From NCBI GenBank assembly GCA_905234275.1, contig CAJOHD010000014.1, positions 1 to 33,857 on the forward strand: DNA of 33,857 nt. Direction: 5' to 3'. This stretch comes from an uncultured Bacteroidales bacterium. GTDB taxonomy: Bacteria; Bacteroidota; Bacteroidia; Bacteroidales; F082. Shown piece by piece: positions 23,164 through 31,450 of this stretch. The notes under the pieces are model-generated. The model did not search any database, was not told the origin of the DNA, and worked only from the letters and a program-made list of their open reading frames with translations. The stretch's first letter is position 1; each line of letters begins with the position of its first letter. The translations under genes and the position numbers were made by a program.

Positions 23164-23181
23164 CAAAAATAATTATTTTTG
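23164..23181. promoter_or_regulatory. Palindromic divergent -7 boxes for cvpA and glnS
   Basis: CAAAAATAATTATTTTTG is a perfect 18-bp palindrome. It reads TATTTTTG (-7 consensus) on the plus strand at 23174-23181 and on the minus strand at 23171-23164. One box faces glnS, the other cvpA. No clear -33 TTG was found for either. Confidence 0.55.
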
Positions 23182-23202
23182 CGGCTTATTAATGTTTCGT
23201 TC

Positions 23203-23313
23203 GTCATTTCGAGCGAAATGTAACGAAGTGAAATGTAGTCGAGAAATCCTCCCTTAACAAAAACCTATTAAAAAAAGGATTTCTCCATTCCGCTCCGCTA
23301 CAGTCGAAATGAC
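23203..23313. repeat. Dispersed palindromic repeat, complete copy in the glnS leader
   Basis: 111 bp from GTCATTTCGAGCGAAATG to CAGTCGAAATGAC with inverted ends (AGAAATCC...GGATTTCT inside). It lies between the predicted glnS promoter and the glnS ATG, so it would be transcribed as a large hairpin in the leader. Confidence 0.85.
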
Positions 23314-23337
23314 AAGAGAAAGTTAAAATTTAAGACA

Positions 23338-25080
23338 ATGAATTCTGAAGAAGCTGAAAAAGAAGAAAAGAAATCGCTGAATTTCATTGAAGCGAAAGTT
23401 GAGGAAGATTTACGAAACGGCAAGAACGCCAAGCGAGTACAGACACGTTTCCCTCCGGAGCCTAACGGCTATCTCCACATCGGTCACGCCAAAGCTATCT
23501 GCCTGGACTTCGGCATCGCCAAGAACTACGGCGGTGTTTGCAACCTGCGTTTCGACGACACCAACCCTACCAAGGAGAATATGGAATATGTGGATGCCAT
23601 CAAGGAAGACATCCAATGGCTTGGTTATCAATGGGGTAACGAATATTATGCTTCCGATTATTTCCAGCAACTTTGGGATTTTGCTATCGAATTGATAAAA
23701 CGCGGCAAGGCATATATCGACGAGCAATCGTCGGAGGAGATTGCAGCACAGAAAGGCACTCCTACACAGCCTGGCACCGAGAGTCCGTACCGTAACCGCC
23801 CAGTTGAGGAGTCTTTGGAATTGTTCAACAAGATGAATTCTGGCGAGATTGAAGAAGGAAAGATGGTGCTTCGCGCAAAGATTGACATGGCGAACCCTAA
23901 CATGCACTTCCGCGACCCTATCATCTACCGCGTGGTGAAGACACCGCATCATCGCACAGGCACAAAATGGAACGCCTACCCGATGTACGACTTCGCTCAC
24001 GGTCAGAGCGACTACTTCGAGGGTGTGACACACTCACTTTGCACATTGGAATTTGTGGTGCACCGTCCGCTTTACGATTTGTTTGTCGACTGGCTGAAAG
24101 AGATTCGTGGCGAAGGCGACAACATGGATGACAACCGTCCGCGTCAGACAGAGTTCAACAAGCTGAACCTCAACTACACCCTGATGAGCAAGCGTAACCT
24201 GCTTATCTTGGTGAAAGAAGGCGTCGTAAACGGCTGGGACGACCCGCGAATGCCTACGATTTGCGGTTTCCGTCGCCGTGGATACACTCCTGAATCCATC
24301 CATAAATTCATCGATAAGATTGGTTACACAACATACGACGCTCTTAATGACTTCGCGTTGCTCGAGAGCTCAATCCGTGAAGACCTCAACGCCCGCGCTA
24401 CACGTGTGGCAGCCGTCGTAAATCCCGTTAAGCTCGTGATTACCAACTATCCTGAAGGTCAGACCGAGGAACTTGAGGCTATCAACAACCCTGAAGATGA
24501 AGCAGCGGGCAGCCACATGATTGAGTTTAGCCGCGAGCTGTGGATTGAGAAGGAAGACTTCATGGAATGCCCTCCGAACAAATATTTCCGCCTCACTCCA
24601 GGTAAGGAAGTGCGTCTCAAAAACGCCTACATCGTGAAATGCACCGGCTGCAAGAAAGACGAAAACGGCGAAGTTGTTGAGGTTTACGCTGAATACGACC
24701 CGATGACACGCAGCGGAATGCCAGAAGCGAACCGCAAGGTGAAAGGTACCATCCACTGGGTCAGTCAGGCACACTGCATCAAGGCGGAGGTCAGACTTTA
24801 CGACCGTCTTTGGAATGTTGAAAACCCACGCGACGAGCTGGCACGCTTGCAGGATGAAGGCAACACTCCAATCGAGGCAATGCGTAAGATGATGAATCCT
24901 AACTCATTGGAAATCAGGACAGAATGCTACGTCGAGAAATATCTCGCCGAAGCGAAACCACTCGACCATTTCCAGTTCCAGAGAATAGGATATTTCACCG
25001 TCGACAAAGACAGCACGCCGGAACATCTGGTGTTTAACAGAACCGTGGGATTGAAAGATACTTGGTCAAAATCGAATTAA
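23338..25080 (+). CDS. glnS: Glutamine--tRNA ligase
   Basis: 580 aa, full length for GlnRS. It charges tRNA-Gln directly with glutamine in the cytosol. Class I signatures: PPEPNGYLHIGHAKAI (HIGH at 47-50) and NYTLMSKRNL (KMSKS equivalent), with RFDDTNP between. The C-terminal beta-barrel anticodon-binding domains follow (RLTPGKEVRLKNAYIVKC, GTIHWVSQAHCIKAEVRLYDRL). Codons are GC-richer than in neighbouring envelope genes. Its leader carries a complete dispersed repeat. Presence of GlnRS is usual for many Bacteroidales. Confidence 0.97.
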   Translation: MNSEEAEKEEKKSLNFIEAKVEEDLRNGKNAKRVQTRFPPEPNGYLHIGHAKAICLDFGIAKNYGGVCNLRFDDTNPTKENMEYVDAIKEDIQWLGYQWGNEYYASDYFQQLWDFAIELIKRGKAYIDEQSSEEIAAQKGTPTQPGTESPYRNRPVEESLELFNKMNSGEIEEGKMVLRAKIDMANPNMHFRDPIIYRVVKTPHHRTGTKWNAYPMYDFAHGQSDYFEGVTHSLCTLEFVVHRPLYDLFVDWLKEIRGEGDNMDDNRPRQTEFNKLNLNYTLMSKRNLLILVKEGVVNGWDDPRMPTICGFRRRGYTPESIHKFIDKIGYTTYDALNDFALLESSIREDLNARATRVAAVVNPVKLVITNYPEGQTEELEAINNPEDEAAGSHMIEFSRELWIEKEDFMECPPNKYFRLTPGKEVRLKNAYIVKCTGCKKDENGEVVEVYAEYDPMTRSGMPEANRKVKGTIHWVSQAHCIKAEVRLYDRLWNVENPRDELARLQDEGNTPIEAMRKMMNPNSLEIRTECYVEKYLAEAKPLDHFQFQRIGYFTVDKDSTPEHLVFNRTVGLKDTWSKSN

Positions 25081-25082
25081 AC

Positions 25083-25141
25083 GACATGCCTTGTCGCAAC
25101 GGGATGTTAAGAATCCCGTAGAGGCAAACGCATGCGTTTGC
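25083..25141. repeat. Cluster of three small hairpins after glnS
   Basis: CGACA/TGTCG, then CGGGAT/ATCCCG, then the perfect 18-bp palindrome GCAAACGCATGCGTTTGC at 25124-25141 lie back to back between glnS and the next ATG at 25160. The last begins with GTAGAG, like the palindrome at 9884. It looks like a dispersed repeat; a terminator role is possible for the glnS transcript. Confidence 0.65.
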
Positions 25142-25159
25142 AAAATAAAAAAAATAATT

Positions 25160-26365
25160 ATGAAAATCGAAAAAGATTTTATAGAAGGTCTGTACGAGGC
25201 TTTGCCGGAAGAGACAAGGCATTACCTCGATATTGCAATCGAAAAGATAGTCGAAGCCAAGCGCAGAGGCGGCAAAGTGGTGGTTGTGACAGGCTCTGGT
25301 CCTAACATCCACGAAGGCGTCACCACATTGATTGCCGAGTTCATCAACAAAGGCTTAATCGACGGAGTTACAACGAGTTCGGCTGTCGTCTCTCACGAGA
25401 TGGGCGGCGTTCTCGATAAGGTGAAACGTATCAACATCCACGATGTTGGCGAGGAGTTCCTCGACTTCGACAAAATGCCTCGTGGCGATATCTTCGAGCT
25501 CACCGAACTCACTGACGCTCAATGGGCTGACCTCAAAAAAGAGATGATTATAGACGACGCTTTGGTGCAGCGTTGCAATGAGAAAGAAGGCACCGTCATC
25601 ATCAAGGCGGCTGCTAACATGGCTTACCCGATGGGTCTCAGAAACGAGACATTTGCAGCGAGCATCATGGAGATCGCGCACACAAAACACGTTCCGTTTG
25701 AGGAAGTCGTGGGCTGGGGCTGCGATGAGCGCACCATGCTCGGAGCGGGCGTCCGTAACAACGTCCCGGTGCTCGTGAGCGTGCCGCAGCTTATAGGCGG
25801 AGGTCAGGTCGGCATCAGCATCGCCGACAGTATCCCGGTGAGCGACAGAACGTTCCGCATCTCAAAGATGTTAGGCTCAGCCGACGTCATCATCGAATCG
25901 GCAGTGGCGTTGACACAGGAGATTCACGACGGTCCGTTCGAGACATACACCGGTCACGGTATCTGGGCAAGCTGGAACGGCTACCCTACCTACAGCCTCA
26001 AAGACAAAACTTTGATTCGTTTCGACCTCGACGAAAATCTCAAGAAAGCTTGGGATCTCGATAAGAAATCAGGCGACGTCCAGGCTGCTATCGACAAGGG
26101 TCTGCCGAAGACGAAAATGTCGAAAATCCCATTCAGAATGGAGATGTCGGCATTCTCACGTCTCGAGAAGTCAATCCCGGTTGTTGGAGACATAGGCGTG
26201 CTTTGGTCAGTGATGGCACTGAAGGTGTCGCAGGCACTCAACATAGAGCTCGACTACATTAGCTATCCGCAGCAGACCGAGCCGGGCAAGGCAATGCGCG
26301 AGTGGATTGTTGACAACATCGACTACATGAAAATGGATAAAATTAAACAATGGTTAAACAAATAA
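25160..26365 (+). CDS. Conserved protein of unrecognised family, 401 aa
   Basis: I could not place this family. It is soluble, with no signal peptide. Notable segments: GGKVVVVTGSGPNIHEGVTT (nucleotide- or phosphate-binding-like Gly-rich turn after a strand), TSSAVVSHEMGGVLDKV, VIIKAAANMAYPMG, EVVGWGCDERTMLG, GVRNNVPVLVSVPQLIGGGQ and EIHDGPFETYTGHGIWASW. The pattern suggests a Rossmann-like enzyme; a faint likeness to deoxyhypusine-synthase-type NAD domains (NNVPV segment) is too weak to claim. I chose ATG 25160 over a TTG at 25091, because the latter would translate the hairpin cluster. The next gene starts 5 bp after its stop (or overlaps if 26350 is used) and encodes a transporter S-component-like protein. 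Confidence 0.75.
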   Translation: MKIEKDFIEGLYEALPEETRHYLDIAIEKIVEAKRRGGKVVVVTGSGPNIHEGVTTLIAEFINKGLIDGVTTSSAVVSHEMGGVLDKVKRINIHDVGEEFLDFDKMPRGDIFELTELTDAQWADLKKEMIIDDALVQRCNEKEGTVIIKAAANMAYPMGLRNETFAASIMEIAHTKHVPFEEVVGWGCDERTMLGAGVRNNVPVLVSVPQLIGGGQVGISIADSIPVSDRTFRISKMLGSADVIIESAVALTQEIHDGPFETYTGHGIWASWNGYPTYSLKDKTLIRFDLDENLKKAWDLDKKSGDVQAAIDKGLPKTKMSKIPFRMEMSAFSRLEKSIPVVGDIGVLWSVMALKVSQALNIELDYISYPQQTEPGKAMREWIVDNIDYMKMDKIKQWLNK

Positions 26366-26370
26366 TCACT

Positions 26371-26880
26371 ATGGAAAATACATCATCAGTAAAGCTCTAT
26401 AACCTTGATTTTGACCAGGTTAAGACTTATTTGTTCGCGACATTGTTCGTGGCTGGCAACATCATTCTGCCACAGCTTTGCCACCTCATCCCGAACGGCG
26501 GTCATATCTTCCTGCCAATCTATTTCTTCACATTGATTGCCTCATACAAATACGGCATGAAGGTCGGATTGATGACAGCTGTTTTGTCGCCAATCATCAA
26601 CAGTCTGCTTTTTGGAATGCCTCCAGCGGCAGTTGTTCCAAGCATCCTAATCAAGTCGATTTTCCTCGCTGTTTCAGCGGCTTGGGTGGCTGAAAAGACA
26701 AAGAAAGTATCGCTTTGGACAATTCTTTTGGTGGTTTTGGCATACCAAATCTTCGGCTGCATGGTCGAATGGCTCATCGAAGGCTCATTCATGGCCGGCT
26801 TCGCTGATTTCCGCCTCGGAATCCCGGGAATGCTTATCCAATGGATTGGCGGTTATTTCTTTGTGAAATACATTAAATAG
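26371..26880 (+). CDS. ECF-transporter S-component-like membrane protein, 169 aa
   Basis: Five to six hydrophobic helices and the general pattern of energy-coupling-factor substrate-binding subunits: LFATLFVAGNIILPQLCHL, HIFLPIYFFTLIASYKYGMKVGLMTAVLSPIINSLLFGMP and a late small-residue helix. S-components bind a vitamin or metabolite and use shared EcfA/EcfT proteins, which are not in this window. The substrate cannot be read from sequence. An in-frame ATG at 26350 overlaps the upstream gene; I prefer 26371, which leaves 5 bp after that gene's stop. The upstream enzyme and the DUF1893 gene downstream likely act on the same compound. Confidence 0.75.
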   Translation: MENTSSVKLYNLDFDQVKTYLFATLFVAGNIILPQLCHLIPNGGHIFLPIYFFTLIASYKYGMKVGLMTAVLSPIINSLLFGMPPAAVVPSILIKSIFLAVSAAWVAEKTKKVSLWTILLVVLAYQIFGCMVEWLIEGSFMAGFADFRLGIPGMLIQWIGGYFFVKYIK

Positions 26881-26884
26881 CATC

Positions 26885-26989
26885 GTCATTTCGAGCGCAA
26901 CGAAGTGTAGTCGAGAAATCTCCTGCAAAAAGAGTAACTGCTTAATTATAGGAGATTTCTCCATTCCGCTTCGCTCCAGTCGAAATGAC
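26885..26989. repeat. Dispersed palindromic repeat, complete copy
   Basis: 105 bp from GTCATTTCGAGCGCAACG to CAGTCGAAATGAC. The inverted inner arms GAGAAATCTCCTGC and GGAGATTTCTC can form a long hairpin. It lies between the S-component-like gene and the DUF1893 gene. Confidence 0.85.
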
Positions 26990-27000
26990 AGTTTCATTGT

Positions 27001-27423
27001 ATGTTACCGTTAGATCAAGCCAAATTATCACTGCTTTCCTCTGTGAGCACTATTGCGGTGGTTTCAAACGGAGAGGTTTTCACTTCGCAGGAGCGGGGTG
27101 TAAAACCTCTTCTTCATCTTTTGACGGAAAAAAAAGGCTTCCTGAAAGGCGCTTCCGTTGCCGATAAAGTCATCGGAAAAGCAGCGGCACTCCTCATGGT
27201 TTTAGGTGAAATCAAGGAGGTTCACACTTTGATAATCTCAGAACCTGCAATCAAAGTGTTTGAAAAATACAATATCGCTTGTTTTTACGACAAAAAAGTC
27301 GACCGCATAGTAAACCGCACAGGTGACGGATTATGTCCAATGGAAACGCTGTGTTTGGATGTGGATGAGCCAAAAGAAGCCTTCCAAAAAATCACAGATT
27401 TTATAAAAACGATGAAAAAATGA
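27001..27423 (+). CDS. DUF1893 family protein, 140 aa
   Basis: Matches the DUF1893 family (PF08973; Thermotoga TM1506-like) by VVSNGEVFTSQERGVKPLL, GASVADKVIGKAAALLMVLG, EVHTLIISEPAIKVFEKYNI and the C-terminal GDGLCPMETL. The family has a cytidine-deaminase-like fold and no established function. Cysteines are present (Cys93 and the CPME cysteine), but the classic deaminase zinc motif (HAE...PCxxC) is absent. The start ATG is 11 bp after a dispersed repeat. It is the last of a three-gene run with the unknown enzyme and the S-component-like gene. Whether the repeat splits the transcript is unclear. Confidence 0.85.
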   Translation: MLPLDQAKLSLLSSVSTIAVVSNGEVFTSQERGVKPLLHLLTEKKGFLKGASVADKVIGKAAALLMVLGEIKEVHTLIISEPAIKVFEKYNIACFYDKKVDRIVNRTGDGLCPMETLCLDVDEPKEAFQKITDFIKTMKK

Positions 27424-27542
27424 CCATTTAATGTATGGACAAAAAATCCATGTCATTATATTTAAATCATTGATTATCAATAAAACTAATTATTGAAACC
27501 CCGAATGATAGGGACAAAATTTTCAGTCCCTTCCGAAACCTC

Positions 27543-27571
27543 TTGACAAGTTTCGTTTTTGCATAATTTTG
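27543..27571 (+). promoter_or_regulatory. Promoter of the 27616-31374 unit
   Basis: TTG (27543-27545, in TTGACA), an 18-bp spacer and TAATTTTG (27564-27571). The predicted start near 27575 shows that the upstream TTG codon at 27559 cannot be the translation start and supports ATG 27616. Confidence 0.75.
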
Positions 27572-27615
27572 CTTCGTCAAACATCGATGTTTTTGCAAAA
27601 GTAAAATTAATGCTT

Positions 27616-29082
27616 ATGAAAACAAAAACTGTATTTTTAATCTGGTTTGCGGTCGCGCTCGGCGGTCTGATGACCTCATGCGACTCGCAGGCGAAACGTC
27701 AGCGGCAGGCTCGCGCGCTTTATGAAAGAGGTGTGCAGCTTCGCGCTGAACGACTGTCGGAGGAGGCTGCCGAGTGTTTCCTTCAGGCACTGCCGTTGGC
27801 TGAAAACGGTGATGATGTTGCTTTGACAGCCAACATCAAAGATAACCTCGGCGCAATGTACAACAAACATCAGCTGTTCGAGGAGGCGCTCACAATGCAC
27901 CGCGCCGCTATTGCTGATTTCAAGCAAATCCACGACTCCGTTGGAATGATGACCGCGTGGCGCAACTGCGGGCGAGTTACAAAATCACTGGGATTGTTTG
28001 CGCAGACGAAGGCTTACTATGACTCGGCTTTCCATGTCGCCACCTTGTTAATGGATACGGTGATGGTGAACGACCTGTATCTCGAAATCGGGCGCGACTA
28101 TTACATGGAAATCGGCAACTATCCAAAGGCGATTGAATGCGTTCATCATGCCATGGATGGCGGATTGGATGGTAACGACCTTGACATTGCAAACATGACC
28201 CTCGGAATCCTTTATTACTACATCAACAAAAACGACGTGGCGAAGGTGTATCTCGAAAAAGCCCTGCGAAGCGAAAGAGCGGGAATAAAGATGTCGGTCT
28301 ATCAGACGCTTTACGGCATCGCTCTTAACGAGAAAAACATTAAGATGGCGATGAAGTACGAGGAGCGTTTTCTGGAATACATGAAACTCGTTGAGAAGGA
28401 GAACAACAACGAGAACATCTTGCGCATCAGGGCGGAATATGAGCTCAAGGCCCAGAAAAGCGAAATGGAAACCCTGCATCGCACCAAGAGCTTCAAACTC
28501 TATCTCATTATCGCTGTCACGCTTAGTGTCGCGCTTGTTATCCTGTTGATTGTCAGGAAAAGAATCAGCGACAACAAAATCGAGATGGAGCGCTTCAAGA
28601 GTCAGGTGGAGCGTGACCAGAACCGTATTCACGAGCTGGTGAGCGACATGGAGAACCTCATCCGCACCAACGACGAACTGCGCCGTGACCACCAGACGCT
28701 ATCGCAGAAAGAACTGCTGATGACCAACAAAATCATGTCGAGAAACAAGGTTTTCGTCACGGCGCAGGGCTTGAGCGAGCACGTCACAGCCGACTCGCTG
28801 AATTTCAACCTCAGCGACGACGACTGGGCGGATTTCATCAGCCTTACCGACCTGGTTTATGACGGATTCTCGCAACGCTTGCTGTCGCTTTACCAGAAGC
28901 TCGGCAAATGGGACGTGCGCATCTGCTGCCTCTCGAAAAACGGATTCTCCAACCAGGTGATTTCCATCTTGCTCGACACGCAAACCGATTCTTATTACAA
29001 ACGAAAAACGCGCATCAAACAAATGAAAATGAACCTTGTGGATGATAACAGAACATTTGAAGAAATTGTAAATGCAGTATAA
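27616..29082 (+). CDS. Lipoprotein-type TPR regulator with transmembrane helix and C-terminal HTH, 488 aa
   Basis: The signal region ends in LMTSC (Cys21), a good lipobox. TPR-like repeats cover about 30-270 (ARALYERGVQLRAERLSEEAAECF, DNLGAMYNKHQLFEEALTMH...). A transmembrane helix (LYLIIAVTLSVALVILLIV) lies at about 295-315, then a long coiled coil (about 325-370). The C-terminal HTH-like domain has WDVRICCLSKNGFSNQVISILL...YYKRKTRIKQ. The layout equals that of the 617 protein, a Bacteroidota-type periplasmic-TPR/cytosolic-HTH regulator. It is followed 18 bp later by a T9SS cargo gene with no promoter between, so the two are co-transcribed and it probably regulates that cargo (inference). 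ATG 27610 is an equal alternative start. Confidence 0.85.
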   Translation: MKTKTVFLIWFAVALGGLMTSCDSQAKRQRQARALYERGVQLRAERLSEEAAECFLQALPLAENGDDVALTANIKDNLGAMYNKHQLFEEALTMHRAAIADFKQIHDSVGMMTAWRNCGRVTKSLGLFAQTKAYYDSAFHVATLLMDTVMVNDLYLEIGRDYYMEIGNYPKAIECVHHAMDGGLDGNDLDIANMTLGILYYYINKNDVAKVYLEKALRSERAGIKMSVYQTLYGIALNEKNIKMAMKYEERFLEYMKLVEKENNNENILRIRAEYELKAQKSEMETLHRTKSFKLYLIIAVTLSVALVILLIVRKRISDNKIEMERFKSQVERDQNRIHELVSDMENLIRTNDELRRDHQTLSQKELLMTNKIMSRNKVFVTAQGLSEHVTADSLNFNLSDDDWADFISLTDLVYDGFSQRLLSLYQKLGKWDVRICCLSKNGFSNQVISILLDTQTDSYYKRKTRIKQMKMNLVDDNRTFEEIVNAV

Positions 29083-29100
29083 ATTTAAAAATTAAATATC

Positions 29101-31374
29101 ATGAAAAAGAACATCTTATTATCAATTTTTCTCGCTTTCGCAATGTTTTGCGGAGCTCAGGTCCCTTGCTGGGATGGCACTGTCGCCGAATCATACAACG
29201 GTGGCGACGGCACATTGGAAAACCCTTATCAGATTGCGACACCGCAACAGCTGGCGCTTCTCGCGCAGCAGACCAACGACGGTACTGGCGGCAACGCCTG
29301 CTATATCCTTACCGAAGATATCTGCCTGAATGGTGAAGGTGACAATATCAACTGGACACCAATGGGGTATAGAATCAATGGTACACAATATGCTGCATTT
29401 ACAGGTGTTTTCGATGGCAATGATCATACTGTCAGCAACCTTTATTGCATTGCATCAGAAGTTTATCAATGTACAGGTTTGTTTGGCTGTACTGAAGATG
29501 CCATCATTAAAAATGTGATTGTTTCTGACGTCTATTTGACAGATGGATACAGTTCAGGTGCTGTTGTTGGTTATGCAATGAACACTAATATTTCCAACTG
29601 CAATGCTGATGGTCATGTTGAGGCCAATATGATGGCAGGAGGAATTGCCGGGTATTGTCAGGTTAATGCCAATGCTTCCTCCTTGATTGAAAATTGTGTA
29701 AATTATAGTAATGTCATAACATTTGACTATGGTGGTGGAATTACAGGATATAGTCATGGTGACATTGTTTACAAAAAATGTGAAAATTATGGTGTGATAG
29801 AAGGCGAAGTAGATTGCGATTGTGGCGGAATAGTAGGAATTTCAAAACCAATATCAATAAATATTCCGTTAGTAAATTGTGTGGTTGAGGAATGCGTGAA
29901 CCATGAAAGCGCTGAAATTATTGCCACTACAGCAGGAGGTATCGTTGGTCGTGCACAATTGGGTATTATAAATAAATGTGCCAACTATGCTTCAATTACA
30001 GGTCATCTTACAGGCGACGAGGGTTTTGGCTCTACATTTGTAGGAGGTATCACAGGAACAGGCGGTGCGATTTCAAACAGCTTTAACCGTGGCAATCTTT
30101 CGGCAATTAATTCCAGCACTTGTGATTTCCAAGAGGCTTATATTGGCGGTATAACAGGAGTGGATGAACATAATGCAATTTCAAGCGCATTCAATGTTTA
30201 CAGCACGGGAAACATCACTCCTCCTGATTTGTCGGGTGTGCCTGAAACAGATTATGGTTATGCCAATATCGTCGGATATACATTCCATCCTGATGAAAAC
30301 TATTACAATTGTTTCTGGCTCGATGGCAACGGTTATCCTGCTTGCGGCAATGAAGAAATGCAGGAACATCCGAATCTGCCTGGCTCTTGCGCATTCACTC
30401 AAGGCTCAACGCCTACAAGCTGGGTGCTCAACGAGCCACAATATGGAACCACTGACTTGCTCGAGGCTCTTAATGCAGGCTCGCTGGGACAATGCACTTG
30501 GCTCGAAGATGTGACAGGCATCAACGACGGCTACCCGATTATCGAAATGGATGGTGAGTCTGATTATCAATTGGTCGGTGATGAATGGTATTATGAAATA
30601 ACCCATTCTAACGGCACGATTTCTTATCAGCATCTTGTCCATGAAAACGATTCGACAATCAACGATGATAAGGTAAAGGTCATCGTGAAGACAAACACAC
30701 TCTACGATTTGCGCACAAACCAGACAACACACGAATACATCTATGAGGAAAACAACAAGGTTTATTGGTGGAACAAAACTCTTCAGGAGTTTACTGTTCT
30801 TTACGATTTCGGTGCAAATGTCGGTGACGAATGGACCATCACTGCAGGTAATAACAGCGTAACTGTTCATGTCGACGAGGTTGGATATCTTGTGAAAGAC
30901 GCACGTTGGTTCAAAGCCATGATAATCAGCGACGCAAACGATGTTTTCAGTGGTACTGTAGTATGCGGCATAGGACATCTCACCAGCTTTTTCCCAGAGC
31001 AATTGCTCGAAAACAAAGGCGATTTCGAAGTTGAAGGCATCCGCTGCTACTGGAACGATGATATCCTTCTTTATAAAGAAGACGACACCGACTGCGATGC
31101 TGTTTACAATCAATGGCATTCTGTCGATGAAACGATTGCAAATAAAGGATTTGTGGTTTATCCTAATCCAGCAAAAGATATTATAAGTATAAGTTTATCG
31201 GACAATATAGAATGCCAATCCGTCTCAATCTATTCCATCTACGGACGATTATTGAAATCACAAAATGATAATTTTGAAACAATAAACCTCGCCAATCTCA
31301 TCCCAGGTTTATACCTGATTAAAGTGCGAATGAACGACGGAAAAGAATTTTCAGAAAAGATTGTTGTGAAATAA
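29101..31374 (+). CDS. Secreted GLUG-repeat protein with T9SS sorting domain, 757 aa
   Basis: The signal peptide covers residues 1-19 (...AMFCGA/Q). The region about 38-400 has repeated strand-turn units of the GLUG/adhesin type: GTLENPYQIATPQQLALLAQ, AFTGVFDGNDHTVSNLY, GLFGCTEDAIIKNVIVSDV, SGAVVGYAMNTNISNC, AGGIAGYC, GGGITGY, GGIVGIS, AGGIVGRA. These predict a right-handed beta-solenoid. A middle domain (about 500-660) is unassigned. The last ~75 residues (FVVYPNPAKDIISISL ... GLYLIKV ... EKIVVK) are a type IX secretion sorting domain. It is likely a surface adhesin or binding protein; the ligand is unknown. Co-transcribed with the upstream TPR-HTH regulator; a strong terminator follows. Confidence 0.88.
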   Translation: MKKNILLSIFLAFAMFCGAQVPCWDGTVAESYNGGDGTLENPYQIATPQQLALLAQQTNDGTGGNACYILTEDICLNGEGDNINWTPMGYRINGTQYAAFTGVFDGNDHTVSNLYCIASEVYQCTGLFGCTEDAIIKNVIVSDVYLTDGYSSGAVVGYAMNTNISNCNADGHVEANMMAGGIAGYCQVNANASSLIENCVNYSNVITFDYGGGITGYSHGDIVYKKCENYGVIEGEVDCDCGGIVGISKPISINIPLVNCVVEECVNHESAEIIATTAGGIVGRAQLGIINKCANYASITGHLTGDEGFGSTFVGGITGTGGAISNSFNRGNLSAINSSTCDFQEAYIGGITGVDEHNAISSAFNVYSTGNITPPDLSGVPETDYGYANIVGYTFHPDENYYNCFWLDGNGYPACGNEEMQEHPNLPGSCAFTQGSTPTSWVLNEPQYGTTDLLEALNAGSLGQCTWLEDVTGINDGYPIIEMDGESDYQLVGDEWYYEITHSNGTISYQHLVHENDSTINDDKVKVIVKTNTLYDLRTNQTTHEYIYEENNKVYWWNKTLQEFTVLYDFGANVGDEWTITAGNNSVTVHVDEVGYLVKDARWFKAMIISDANDVFSGTVVCGIGHLTSFFPEQLLENKGDFEVEGIRCYWNDDILLYKEDDTDCDAVYNQWHSVDETIANKGFVVYPNPAKDIISISLSDNIECQSVSIYSIYGRLLKSQNDNFETINLANLIPGLYLIKVRMNDGKEFSEKIVVK

Positions 31375-31406
31375 TTTTTCACAGGTTCAATTTACTCTCA
31401 TTTTTC

Positions 31407-31439
31407 GCTGTGCGGAGCGTAGCTCCGCACAGCATTTTT
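31407..31439 (+). terminator. Terminator after the GLUG/T9SS gene
   Basis: GCTGTGCGGAGC (31407-31418) pairs perfectly with GCTCCGCACAGC (31422-31433) over a 3-nt loop, then T5. The arm sequence is the same as in the terminator at 107-144. Confidence 0.85.
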
Positions 31440-31450
31440 CCAACAAAATT

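Noticed and set aside
23182..23337. T-box or other amino-acid sensor before glnS
   Set aside because: The leader structure is the dispersed repeat found elsewhere; no T-box motif, and T-boxes are not expected in this phylum.
25091..25159. Upstream TTG start for the 401-aa protein
   Set aside because: It would translate the palindromic hairpin cluster; ATG 25160 begins the conserved-looking sequence.
26785..26997. Minus-strand reading frame of 70 codons
   Set aside because: It is made by the dispersed repeat at 26885-26989 and the antisense of the S-component-like gene; no independent support.
27559..27615. Upstream TTG start for the second TPR-HTH protein
   Set aside because: It overlaps the promoter's -7 box and would precede the transcription start; ATG 27616 gives a clean lipoprotein signal.
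30406..31119. 237-codon minus-strand frame
   Set aside because: Antisense of the GLUG/T9SS gene; no domain or start context.
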